From NCBI GenBank assembly GCA_034231615.1, contig CM067309.1, positions 34,507,280-34,571,279 of the forward strand: DNA of 64,000 nucleotides, read 5' to 3'. Shown here one piece after another: positions 18,230 to 28,600 of this stretch; the first letter of the stretch is position 1; every line of letters starts with the position of its first letter. The notes under the pieces are model-generated. The model saw only the letters and a program-made list of their open reading frames with translations. It did not search any database and had not been told where the DNA came from. The stretch is from Meghimatium bilineatum. Taxonomy: Eukaryota > Mollusca > Gastropoda > Stylommatophora > Philomycidae. The position numbers were made by a program, and so were the translations under genes.

Positions 18230-18870
18230 ATTCAAGCTTTTGAATGAGTGCTACAGACGTCTGCTAAAAATCATTTACAATGAACACAAGACAAATATAT
18301 TCGTCCAGCAGCCACTAAACAAATGTTCAATTTATCAAGAATCACTTTTAGCAGTGGTGAAATGGCGTAAACGTATTTTGTTTTGGACATGTAGAGACAC
18401 AACTCACTTTCTACAATTATATTTTACGGAACAGTTGAGGGTTGAAGAAGAAGATGAAGTCATATAAAATTCTATATTGACTCAAGGAATGTTGCCTTGA
18501 TTACTATACATTTGACATCACTGAAAGTCTTGAAATAAACCAAGATACATGGAAGAACTTGCATAAAATAGAGCTGCATGGCGCCCTACAGTCAGAAAAG
18601 TCGTAAAATCTCGCGAAAAGAGAAGAAATTTAGCAGCTCATCAACGGAAAGAAGCTAGAAAGTCACAGGTAGACCAAATCCATCAATAGTGGTCACCCAT
18701 GTCCGAACTGTCCACTGCCATTTGTGCACATAATATGGCTTACTAGCCATCTACGGACTCATAATTAAGGACATAGCTCTAACTGAATTTCAAACAGTGG
18801 TTGTAATTTAAATGATGACCATCACTTGTGATGGACGAACAACGTAACGAAACATTCGTCCACATGACTG
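18230..18870 (+). mobile_element. LINE E fragment with C2H2-like finger
   Basis: Opens with NECYRRLLKIIYNEHKTN, then WRKRILFWTCRD and LYFTEQLRVEEE, giving the reading past the reverse transcriptase palm. It continues as DTWKNLHKIELHGA and CPNCPLPF ... SHLRTH. Several frame changes are needed. Bases 18400-18850 are very close to 9745-10215. Confidence 0.75.
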
Positions 18871-19134
18871 ATGGCAGTTGTTTGGAGGGCTTTTTTGAGC
18901 TGATAACTTCAGTGTGGCACCTACGACTCTGACAGATTATGTTGATTATTGTTATTATTATTATTAGGGAGGTCTGAACATATTCTCTTCCACTGTCGCA
19001 TCTTCAGTTTCTCTGTTTATGACCAGTGTTGAGTTTAAGCCGAGAGTTTGTGTAAGTAACTACAATGTAGGTACAAATTTGATCTCTTAAAAACTTAAGC
19101 CGAACAGTTTAATTTTATAAATTAATTTTCATTT

Positions 19135-19275
19135 TTAATTATTATCTATTGTCTATCCCAGGGTGAATGATGGTTGATCTTATTTACACTTGCCGCTAAA
19201 CTATGGGTGGGGGCTTTAGCTGTCGTTCCAAGGCCAGTGTGTCGCCATGGTTGCATTTAGTTTACTTTTAACATA
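19135..19275 (-). mobile_element. LINE F 3' fragment (short)
   Basis: Shares ATTGTCTATCCC, TGAATGATGGTTGATC, ACACTTGCCG and GCATTTAGT with 49415-49620 and 56150-56475, which read as LINE coding sequence on the minus strand. Confidence 0.6.
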
Positions 19276-19319
19276 ATATACAAAATACATTGATGAAAGA
19301 GTCATGCTTAGGTCTGTAG

Positions 19320-19535
19320 ATGAGGAAGGGGTTTAAATCAACTCCCTAGCAAATCTCAACATGACTTTTAGCAGGCCTACTAGAAACTTGGCCAAAAGGT
19401 CTGTAAAAACCCTTCCCATAGCGATTTTTCACAAAAATCTTCAAATTTCCATTCAAATAGTGATATTTACACACGAAAAAGGACAAATTATCTTTTTTTT
19501 TAAAGTAAATCCCCCTTCCTCAGATAATTATATCT
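19320..19535 (+). repeat. Interspersed repeat R3
   Basis: Contains ATGACTTTTAGCA, ACTTGGCCAAAAGGTC, a CCCTTCCCATAGCG segment and TCTTCAAATTTCC, then a T-run and AAAGTAAATCCCCC. The same order is at 24690-24810 (-), 42590-42780, 60930-61110 and 61590-61800. Class unknown. Confidence 0.6.
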
Positions 19536-19879
19536 AATACCCTGGTCATGCTTCAATTTGTGTGTGTGTGTGACTACTTAGGCCCTATAATGTAAACAGG
19601 TAAAGCTATAATTTAATACGCAGACGGTTTACACTGTTGGATGACGTGACTAACGGTAATTATCATTTTATCTGATTGAGTACAAAATTAAGTTAAAAAT
19701 CGAGTTATTGAAATGTACTAACATTAGATTTGACCTCCACCATACGTGAACTGGAAGCGATAAACGCAGCAAGTAGTGCGAAGTTTACTGTATACCGTAT
19801 GCACGCAGACAAAAAAGGTCACTTCAACTATAGACCTATACTTTTTAATCATCACGTACCAATATGTGGGCTTTTTTCC

Positions 19880-20655
19880 CGGCAATACAAATAACAATGC
19901 ACTGGGTGAACTGTTTGCTCTGCTAGACACCGCTTCAGTAGGGGAGAGGTAATACAAATAACAATGCACTGGGTGAACTGTTTGCTCTGCTAGATACCGC
20001 TTCAGTAGGGGAGAGGTGATACAAATAACAATGCACTGGGTGAACTGTTTGCTCAGCTAGATACCGCTTCAGTAGGGGAGAGGTGATACAAATAATGCAC
20101 TGGGTGAACTGTTTGCTCTGCTAGATACCGCTTCAGTAGGGGAGAGGTAATACAAATAACAATGCACTGGGTGAACTGTTTGCTCTGCTAGATACCGCTT
20201 CAGTACGGGAGAGGTAATACAAATAACAATGCACTGGGTGAACTGTTTGCTCTGCTAGATACCGCTTCAGTACGGGAGAGGTAATACAAATAACAATGCA
20301 CTGGGTGAACTGTTTGCTCTGCTAGATACCGCTTCAGTACGGGAGAGGTGATACAAATAACAATGCACTGGGTGAACTGTTTGCTCTGCTAGATACCGCT
20401 TCAGTAGGGGAGAGGTAATACAAATAACAATGCACTGGGTGAACTGTTTGCTCTGCTAGATACCGCTTCAGCACGGGAGAGGTAATACAAATAACAATGC
20501 ACTGGGCGAACTGTTTGCTCTGCTAGATACCGCTTCAGTAGGGGAGAGGTAATACAAATAACAATGCACTGGGTGAACTGTTTGCTCTGCTAGATACCGC
20601 TTCAGTAGGGGAGAGGTAATACAAATAGCAATGCACTGGGTGAACTGTTTGCTCT
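19880..20655. repeat. 67-bp minisatellite
   Basis: About 11.5 copies of a unit with ATACAAATAACAATGCAC, TGGGTGAACTGTTTGCTC, TGCTAGATACCGCTTCAG and GGGGAGAGG. Copies differ at few sites, mostly AGGGG versus ACGGG, so the expansion is recent. Confidence 0.92.
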
Positions 20656-20929
20656 ACTTGAACCAAGGTTTTAGTTGTCTCTTCAGTACAGAAGAGGTTA
20701 GCCCGCAAAAAGTCATTCGCCCACTTTCGTGTGTAATTTCTTCAATTCCGTACGATATTTGGTGACATTAAGTTTGAAACCCGTTCGGGGATGGGTGAAG
20801 GGGAAAGGGGACCTAACACTCCTTTTGGCTAAATTCCTGATACTAATAGTATTGTTCTGATTTTCATCGAAAGTGGAGGGGGGGGGGGGGGGTTATTACA
20901 TCTTCATCCCCCTCATCCCCGTACATCAT

Positions 20930-21500
20930 ATCTCACAAATTATATATACAGATGGCACTGTTATTTTAGCAACTAGCGAGGAAGGTCTGAGGAAGATCTG
21001 AGGAAGATCTGGGGAAGGTCTGAGGAAGGTCCAAAACAAACTAATTTTAGCAACCACAAAAGCACAGAACTCGTTCTTAAATACTAAGGAAACAAAAATC
21101 ATGGCAACAGATAAACTCAAAATCAGGCATAAAATATAATTGATATACACGAACTAAAAGATGTATTTAATTTTGAATAGACCTTATTTGTTAGCAGCAC
21201 ACATAGGGCCTATACAATTCAGACTGCGAAATAGACATCAAGAGGAGAATTGCAATAACGACTTCAAAACTTGAAAAATTAACAATCTTTGGCAAAGCAA
21301 CATCTTTAAAGCTACGATTACAGCAAGTATATTTCCAGTATCAATTTATGGCTGTTAATCATAGACACTTAATAAAACAATGGCGAAGAGAATGGCTGCT
21401 TCGACATGAAATGCTTCAAAAGAATTTTGAGAATACCATGGAGAGTGAAAAAGAATAATCAAGAAGTGATAAGAACAGTAAAGATTGGATATGGTTAACT
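20930..21500 (+). mobile_element. LINE B reverse transcriptase fragment
   Basis: Reads TDGTVILATSEEGLRK (degenerate palm box), NKLILATTKAQNSFLNTKET, KIMATDK, then EIDIKRRIAI, TSKLEKLTIFGKA and after frame changes GCESWTLNK-like and FKRILRIPWRVKKNNQEVIR. Same family as 52978-54680. Confidence 0.75.
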
Positions 21501-22285
21501 CTCAGTGCCGTGCGGTAGATTTTCTCAGAATTATGCAAGTCTTCAAAATGCCGCCCTCTTTAAATGGTTTTTCTTCGGAATCTTGCCCCCAATAATGTAT
21601 TTTGATTGGTGCCGCCTCTCTGTATCATAGCGCGGCATGGTCCTGTTCACTCTTAACCGACATTGAGAGTTGAGAATTTTTTTGGCCATATAAAGAGACA
21701 TAGGAAATACTAAATGAGGTAGAAAGGTTACTGTAAAATACATAACTATCAATAGTAGAAAATAAATAACACAATAAAACATAGAACAAGGACAATTTTC
21801 TACGTTGCGGTTCAACCGGGACCTGTTTCAAGAAACAGCAATCAAAAATACAAAACCATATTGAAAACTAGAATTACTTGGACCTGTTAAAAGAAACAGG
21901 ACTTGTGGTAATTAATTTCTTCTATAAGCAACCACCAACTCCTAGACCGCCACGAACGCCCCCAATTGCATCTGAACGCACTATCCTCCCCCTTCTCCCT
22001 TTTTTAGAAGACTTCAACGTCCACTGAGGGACGGTACCGCCCACTTTAGGAACTTATGATCTAACACATTCATTGCATGGAAAGTTTTATTGGATGGGGC
22101 GATAGTAGGCAGTATCGGCAGAGGCCAACCAGCTGGACAATAAATATTCAGGAATGCATGTACATACATGTCACAAGGGAAAGCGGGACATGTTGCAAGA
22201 GACCGCAGGAGATTCATGGGGAGGAAGGATATGAAAAATAATTTGTTCTAAAAAGAATATGTCACATGACATGCATACGTGATAA
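21500..22285. other. Intergenic region without a recognised feature
   Basis: Contains GC-richer patches, a repeated phrase (GGACCTGTTTCAAGAAACAG near 21820 and GGACCTGTTAAAAGAAACAG near 21880) and short minus-strand frames. No gene or known repeat identified. Confidence 0.4.
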
Positions 22286-23114
22286 TAACCCAGTGAATCC
22301 CAAACATTTTTGCCCCGTAGACCTCTTGTCGATATTTTTGTATCCCTTGCCTGTCTAATATTGAATTTTTCTAAACATATTCAATTCAAACATGTTGTTA
22401 AAAAGAAAGAAGAAAACATTTACAATGTGTATTCATACCTTTATTTAAAAAGAGAGTACATCTCGTGCATCCCCAATGTTCTCGCTGACATGGACCCTCT
22501 TCAAGTCGAAATCGATCCTCAGGTGTCCATATATACCACTTTGGTAACCTTTGATCTAACGCAATGAAAATCTCGAATTCAAGGGAGACCACTATGAAAT
22601 ATACAAAGTCAGCGGAAGCCAATTTGGATTTGAAAAGAAAGTGTACCTGTTAGCTTTTGTATGATTGTATCTGTTATCATTATATTAGTTATCTACTTTA
22701 GTTTAGAAGTTGGTTCTTGTCGTTGTCTTATATCTAGTTAAAAGTATGCCCCCACTTCTTATGACATCAAGGTTACGTGATATCTTACTTATTAGGCCTA
22801 TATCATATTTTATTTATATAAAAAAATTCAAATAAGTGAGTGAAAAAAAATATTTATATCTCAGCTACCAATCTTGGACAAGAACACTGTCTATAAAATA
22901 AGTCTTGCTGAAATGATGTAGATAGTAGCAGCAAGCAGATTTACATGTTTTGTTAATCTACTATATTTTATGCGAACAAAGGACCAGTTGCTAGTAAGTA
23001 CATATTATTATTTAGGATATATTTGTTGTAATTAGACCTAATCGGTCCACTAACACTTTCTGTCTTTCCAGCTGATAGTAGGCCTATGTCTACTTTCAAA
23101 ACTGATAATCATAA

Positions 23115-23480
23115 ATGATAATATCGATCTGATGTCCACTATAAACAATTTGCGCCTTATTGATGATACTCATCTTATGTCTGAACCTGAACAAAAGCTT
23201 CAAGAGTTAACAGCAAAATTGGAAAAGTTACCAGCAAGTACGGAATTGTGAACAACACTAAAAAGAGTACGGTCTTGGTTAACAGCAGCAACACAGTCAC
23301 AGAAGTGGATGTCAACATCATCATCGTGATGAATGGGTATAATAAACTTTAGGAGGTGAACACTTTCAAATACTTAGGATCCTGCATATGTAGGGATGAA
23401 AAATGCACAGCAGAGTTAAAGATGAGGCTGTTGATTAGTGTTTCAATAAGTAGAGAAGGGAGAATGCACAATATTGTCCT
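23115..23480 (+). mobile_element. LINE reverse transcriptase fragment
   Basis: NLRLIDDTHLMSEPEQKLQE at the palm (the usual xADD box reads LIDD), then KSTVLVNSSNTVTEVDVN and after a stop VNTFKYLGSCICRDEKCT and AELKMRLL. Plus strand, broken by stops and a frame change. Confidence 0.75.
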
Positions 23481-23492
23481 TCTCTACTTATT
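23445..23492. repeat. 15-bp-arm hairpin
   Basis: AATAAGTAGAGAAGG (23445-23459) and its perfect complement at 23478-23492 around an 18-base loop. Sits at the 3' edge of the LINE fragment. Confidence 0.85.
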
Positions 23493-23509
23493 ATTACCTT
23501 TTCCTCTTT

Positions 23510-23854
23510 GATCAGTGTTTCCCAACCTTTTTATTACCATTCCCCACCTAAGTCTAAAGTTCGGTAGCCCCCCCCCCCCCCTCCCCAATTGTAATATTAG
23601 GCCTACATATTTTTTTATATTCTAAAATTGAATTATTTCCTATCTGAAGCCTAATTACAATTTGTTCAGAACACAATACTTTAGTTTTAGGAAGAAATCA
23701 TTAGGAAATTATTAAGAAAACAAAACTGCAGAGTAAGTACATTTTCTAAACATATAGGGCCTACTAGACAACTGAAACTCAAGTACAAAATAATTTTGTT
23801 TTTCGAATTGCCGCCCTGAACAATCAAATTGCCCCATGTTGGGAAACACCGCTG
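23510..23854. mobile_element. Possible hAT-type MITE
   Basis: Left end near TGTTTCCCAACC (23516) and right end, inverted, CAGCGGTGTTTCCCAAC (ending 23854) match each other and resemble common hAT termini. I do not see an 8-bp duplication, so either one end has decayed or the boundaries are off. Interior is non-coding with a poly-C run at 23570. Confidence 0.45.
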
Positions 23855-24249
23855 TAGATGGTTTTAGCTGCTATATCACAGCACAATTTATTTTAAAAAA
23901 GTAACATCTATGTTAGAGTGAAATTCAAACTATACCTCATTAGTCGTTTAGCGGACTGGTTATGGGCTTTTGGAAAAGGTGGTATTTTCTAAGAAGGAGT
24001 ATAGGGCCTACGCTAAAATACATTATAATGGTTGATGGTGCTAACAATAGCAATCTCAGCGATGGAGAGTATTCTATACTACTATTGTGCACAAAGAATC
24101 TCAGTAATATGATGTGTGCTGCCGTGTGGTTTCTTAAACGAGCATCCCTTTGTCAAGTTGGGAGTGGGCTTTAGTTGATCAGTGAATCCAAAAATGTCTC
24201 CTACATTGCGCCCTTGTCTGACAAGCAATTATAACCAAGGCTGTTAGTT

Positions 24250-24680
24250 AATTAGTTAGTCGTCGGATCATCATCACTGCAAAATGGACATGTCCATAGT
24301 TGCTTTAATCTCTCCCTGAGTGTACCCATCATTACACTTGTGCTGACAGCACGGGTCCTATACTGATTGACCATCATTCCTCTGCGCCCTCTAAAATGTT
24401 CACTTCTAGCAACACCGCATTTCAAACCCTGATCTTTAATCCAGGCCATTGAAAAGGAATTATCATCCACACTAGTCTCACTCTCACATGCTATATCTCT
24501 TAAGGAGTTCAAAACGTCAGCTCGATCCATTGCCCAATCGTCCTGTACCACAATCGCACATGACGCCAGTTGATCTGCTCTTTCATTGCCTCAATCACCC
24601 ACATGTGCCGGTACGAAAATAAATGTAACCACTTTCGGCCTCGCCTTTCTCAAGGCATCAATCCACTGTTTGTGATATTA
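24250..24680 (-). mobile_element. RNase H-like retroelement fragment (class uncertain)
   Basis: Minus strand: VTFIFVPAHVG, GNERADQLAS (RNase H motif), then the family tail MDRADVLNSLRD, QGLKCGVARSEHFRGRRG, VNQYRTRAVS and the ending LWTCPFCSDDDPTT. It is the best preserved copy of the family also seen at 13650, 39470 and 61297. It is broken and treated as a fossil. Confidence 0.65.
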
Positions 24681-24689
24681 CCCAGCCCG

Positions 24690-24810
24690 TAGATATGCCT
24701 ACCTTAAGGGGGAAAAAATATTGAAATTCGAAGATGTTTTTGTGAAAAATCTATAAGGGAGGGGTTTTTAACCGACCTTTTGGTTAAGTTCCTAGTACTA
24801 ATAATAGCAA
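24690..24810 (-). repeat. Interspersed repeat R3 (partial)
   Basis: Inverted match to the R3 core: AGGGGTTTTTAACCG, ACCTTTTGGTTAAGTTCC. Confidence 0.5.
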
Positions 24811-25227
24811 TCGTCCAATTTTTATTATGATTATTTTATTGTCTTATTGAATTAATGGATAAGGATAGATATTTATTCTCCATAGTACAATGATCTGGTT
24901 GAAATATAGAGGTAAAGGTAGGTCCCATGGCAACAACCTGCCGTCAGGAATGAAGATAACTCTTTATGTACTAAGCCACAGCAACTATTAGGTTTTGCTT
25001 CCTTTCCTTGCTGAAAATATAGATACTATTTGAGTTTTTTTTCAGATAAAAAATGCAAAAGGTAATGAGGATTCATTTCTGTGTACTTGAGTTACCCCGA
25101 TATGTACACCATCTCTCCCAAAGTAGCGGCCACTGTCTATTGAGTATCACTTATAACACAAACTCTGTAGATTCAGGCAATAATCTCCAAGGATCTCCCA
25201 AAAAATCCACTTTATAAACAAAATGTT

Positions 25228-25296
25228 GTTAGTGGGATTCAAACCCACAACCTCTTGAGTACAGAGCGAAGGGCTTAACCATTACACCAGGGAGAC
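25228..25296 (-). mobile_element. tRNA-derived retroposon or tRNA pseudogene
   Basis: Minus strand begins GTCTCCCTGGTGTAATGG (A box-like), has an anticodon-arm-like hairpin, and a clean T arm GTGGGTTTGAATCCCAC (B box). The 3' acceptor strand does not pair with GTCTCCC, so it is not a working tRNA. Imperfect direct repeats CCCAAAAAAT-ACTTT flank it (about 25197-25216 and 25296-25315), as expected for a retroposed copy. Confidence 0.6.
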
Positions 25297-25693
25297 CCCA
25301 AAAAATACTTTTTATGGTGATGAACGCTCCCTCAACCATGGACATAAGTAATTTGGTCATATAAAAGTGTAGATCTATGATAAAAACAAATATTGTAGGT
25401 CACAGTTCATGATATCCTGTTACCCTGACCTCAGGGTAGCATGAGATTTCCTTTCTGCTTCTAAAAAAATGTTTTATGAATTCATTCTGTTTAAATGGTT
25501 GTTGATTAAAGTAATTTAGAATAATGATAATTATGTAAATAATCTGTCTTTTCTCATTCCACATGAAATACTGTATTGTTATACATAACTGAATTATTTA
25601 TAACTTAAAATTTTGTACTATTAAATCTCCTGCCATGTTTGTTAATTTAAAGTTATGTGTTTCAGTAACACAGTGCAAACAGTTGTAAAAACA

Positions 25694-28600
25694 ATGATGT
25701 TCAACTGTCCAGCTATCTCCCTTGGAACTTCCATAACACTGCTCTTATTATGGAGTTGTGTCACATCTTTAAAGCTAGCTCCACCATTAAGTCAAACTAC
25801 TCAAGCTCCGTACTACCCTTTTCGAAACACGAGCCTACCTTGGAATGTGAGAGTTGACGATATAGTATCTCGACTAACTTTGGATGAGCTGCAGCTACTG
25901 ATGACTACACAAGGTGGTTCAGAACCAGCTATTCCTCGACTAGGTAATTAAAGTGTCTTTTTGTTTATGGTTAATCCACATGTAGAAGGTCTAAAGGTCT
26001 CACCAGCTTCCCACAGGATCAATCGCTATGCAGCAGCAAATCTCTAGTAGATGAGATGTTTTGTATTCAGGCCTTTCTTTTGTGAAAGCTCCATTTCACT
26101 TCATCTATACCATTACATTTTAATCCCCTCTGAGTAGGAAGCTTCTTCTCAAAGCATTGCTGCACCATTGAGACTTGGAGTCTGTAGGAAACCAAGCTCT
26201 GAAGAAATCTCTTTGTAACAAAAATAAACAAGCAAACCTGTAGAAAAATAGGGGAAGAAGAGGAAACCTGGTTTATTTTAAGAAATACCGTAAATAATTC
26301 CTGGTAATAAAACAAGCCAACAATTCCACGTAAAAAGTAATATAGTCATCCAACACATGTGTAATGTTGCCTGACTGTTTCTTTATGTATACACAGAATA
26401 TTATTCAATGTATAGAAAACATGTCCACATTATTAATTGGGGTTGTTTACAATATGTGAGTTTGTTTCAGGTATTATATTGATTGTTTGCTCCAAGTATT
26501 ACATTGAATGTTTATTCGATTGTTTGTTCCAGGTATTACATATATTTTTTGTTCCAAGTATTGCAGTGATTGTTTGTATTAGGTATTAAAGTAAACATAA
26601 TTGGTATGGGGTATTGTAGTTATTTAATACCATTGCTTGGTACTACTTTACACTGGTATTGTAATAGCAGGCGAAACTAGGAAACAGGGTGACAAAGTTT
26701 TGCTAATCACTGGATACACTCATGATTGATTGAGGACCTCAGGAATTGCAAGCGATTATCTCTTACTTCCTTTGTGCAGTGCAGTGGTTTTTCTGAGCTT
26801 TCTTTCATACCCAGGAGACTTCAGCTTTTGGCTTAGTGCAATGCCTATTGAAGGAACCTTCTACTCAGAGGGGTATATAATTGTATAGATGACATGCTAC
26901 AAAGCTTCCATAAAAGAGCCTCAATATAACGGCATGTCATGTCATCTACTAAGGTTTTCTGTTGCATGGGTGGTTTATCTAGTGGGCCATTGGTGAGACA
27001 CACAGATGCAACCACATGCATAGAAATACACACTTAACACATAAAATTGATGTTTCAACTAAAAGGCCGTTATCAAAAACATACCGGTATTATCCTGTAG
27101 TAATCTGAAGTCTACAAATATAATCTAGTGATAGAAACCCACTGTCGACAAATGTCTACATCAAGGTAGCCAATTGTATTCATGGACAACAATCGTCCAT
27201 GTTTATTTCCCATCATGCTCTTATAGTAAGTGTGTGCTAGAGTGATTGTTCCTTAATTTTCCTCAGCGATATAAATACGCAGTTGTAATTTATTCGACAT
27301 TTCACGTTTGCAAGTCGAACTGCATAGGCCTAACTTCAGAGCCACCATTGTTTGCTAATTCTTCACGGATTATGTTTCAGAAAAGGAAGAATTTTAAAGC
27401 TTCAGTGTTGCAGATACTGTAGATAAATGTATGTGGTTTGAGGGAGATGTTGATAATATTTTATTTTGATGTTAATACATTCTTTTACGACGAGGAATTT
27501 TAGGAACTTTTTTTTCTACAGCTAGGTCTACGCATGACCTTGATGCAGTGAATTTTTTTCTGTGCGTTTGTTCACATTCTCAATTTTGGTTGTACACAAC
27601 ATAACACCGACACACATAAGAAAATAACACCATCAAATCATATCCAGCATCCATTTATCTCTGTTGTCTTCAAAATTGAAATTAATAACACAATAAATAA
27701 AAACGTTACATCAAAAAAGCAAAAATGTGCAGAAAAACCAGAAGTCATTAAAAAATGACTAGGTGTAAGAGGAAGTATGCGTTATTTTTAGCTGGGCGGC
27801 TACAGATTAGTCACAACATATCGAAAGACGAGTATGGACGACACTCTTCATATGACAGGACTAAATATGGATAGGTACCAGAAGTGTAAAAACTATAATG
27901 CTTGAGGTGAAACCAAACACTCCCCCCCCCCCCAAATAAAAATAAAAATGTATAGATAAGTCATATATATGTTGATCTGTTAAGCCTTTCACATACTTAG
28001 CAATATTTATATCTTCACTTTTTTCTAATGTGTGTTTCGTCCACAAAATGTTAATGTTAAAGAAAAGGTAAAACATAATAGTAATGTCACTTGTATCATC
28101 ACCGCAGTACAGGTAAATGAGATTAATAAGAGCGTTGATTTCTTTTCTATGTCTAGAATAAAGAAATTGGGTAAAACTACGGTTTAAGTCTGCACTGTGC
28201 TATAAATAGCACACAATGTTTACATTTTTAACTTGCCAACGTCACTGATTTCCGTGTAACACCAATAAAATTAATGGTGCCGTGACTCACATCTCCTGAC
28301 GCAAACAACATCAACCACATTTATAATTATAACTTTTATAACTAATTAATTTTTTATTTTATAACTGATGCTAACCCTTATTCCTAACCCTAATCTAAAT
28401 ACTAATTCCAAATTAATATGCCTTTTCAATTAATATACCTTAATTTTAAATACAAACTTTACTAATAACACTGCAAAGGTTAGGTAATACCTCAAAACTA
28501 GAACAAAGGTCACAGTGAAGATTTAAACTGTAGTTGCACCAGAAAATGTGGCCTTGCCAGAAGTGTGACCACTAATGTGTTGCTTCGGAGAATGTTTATC

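Noticed and set aside
25655-25693. Upstream ATG (25655) as the start of gene 2
   Set aside because: It would put 13 polar residues before the signal peptide, and TTTCAG just before it looks like a splice acceptor of a 5' UTR exon.
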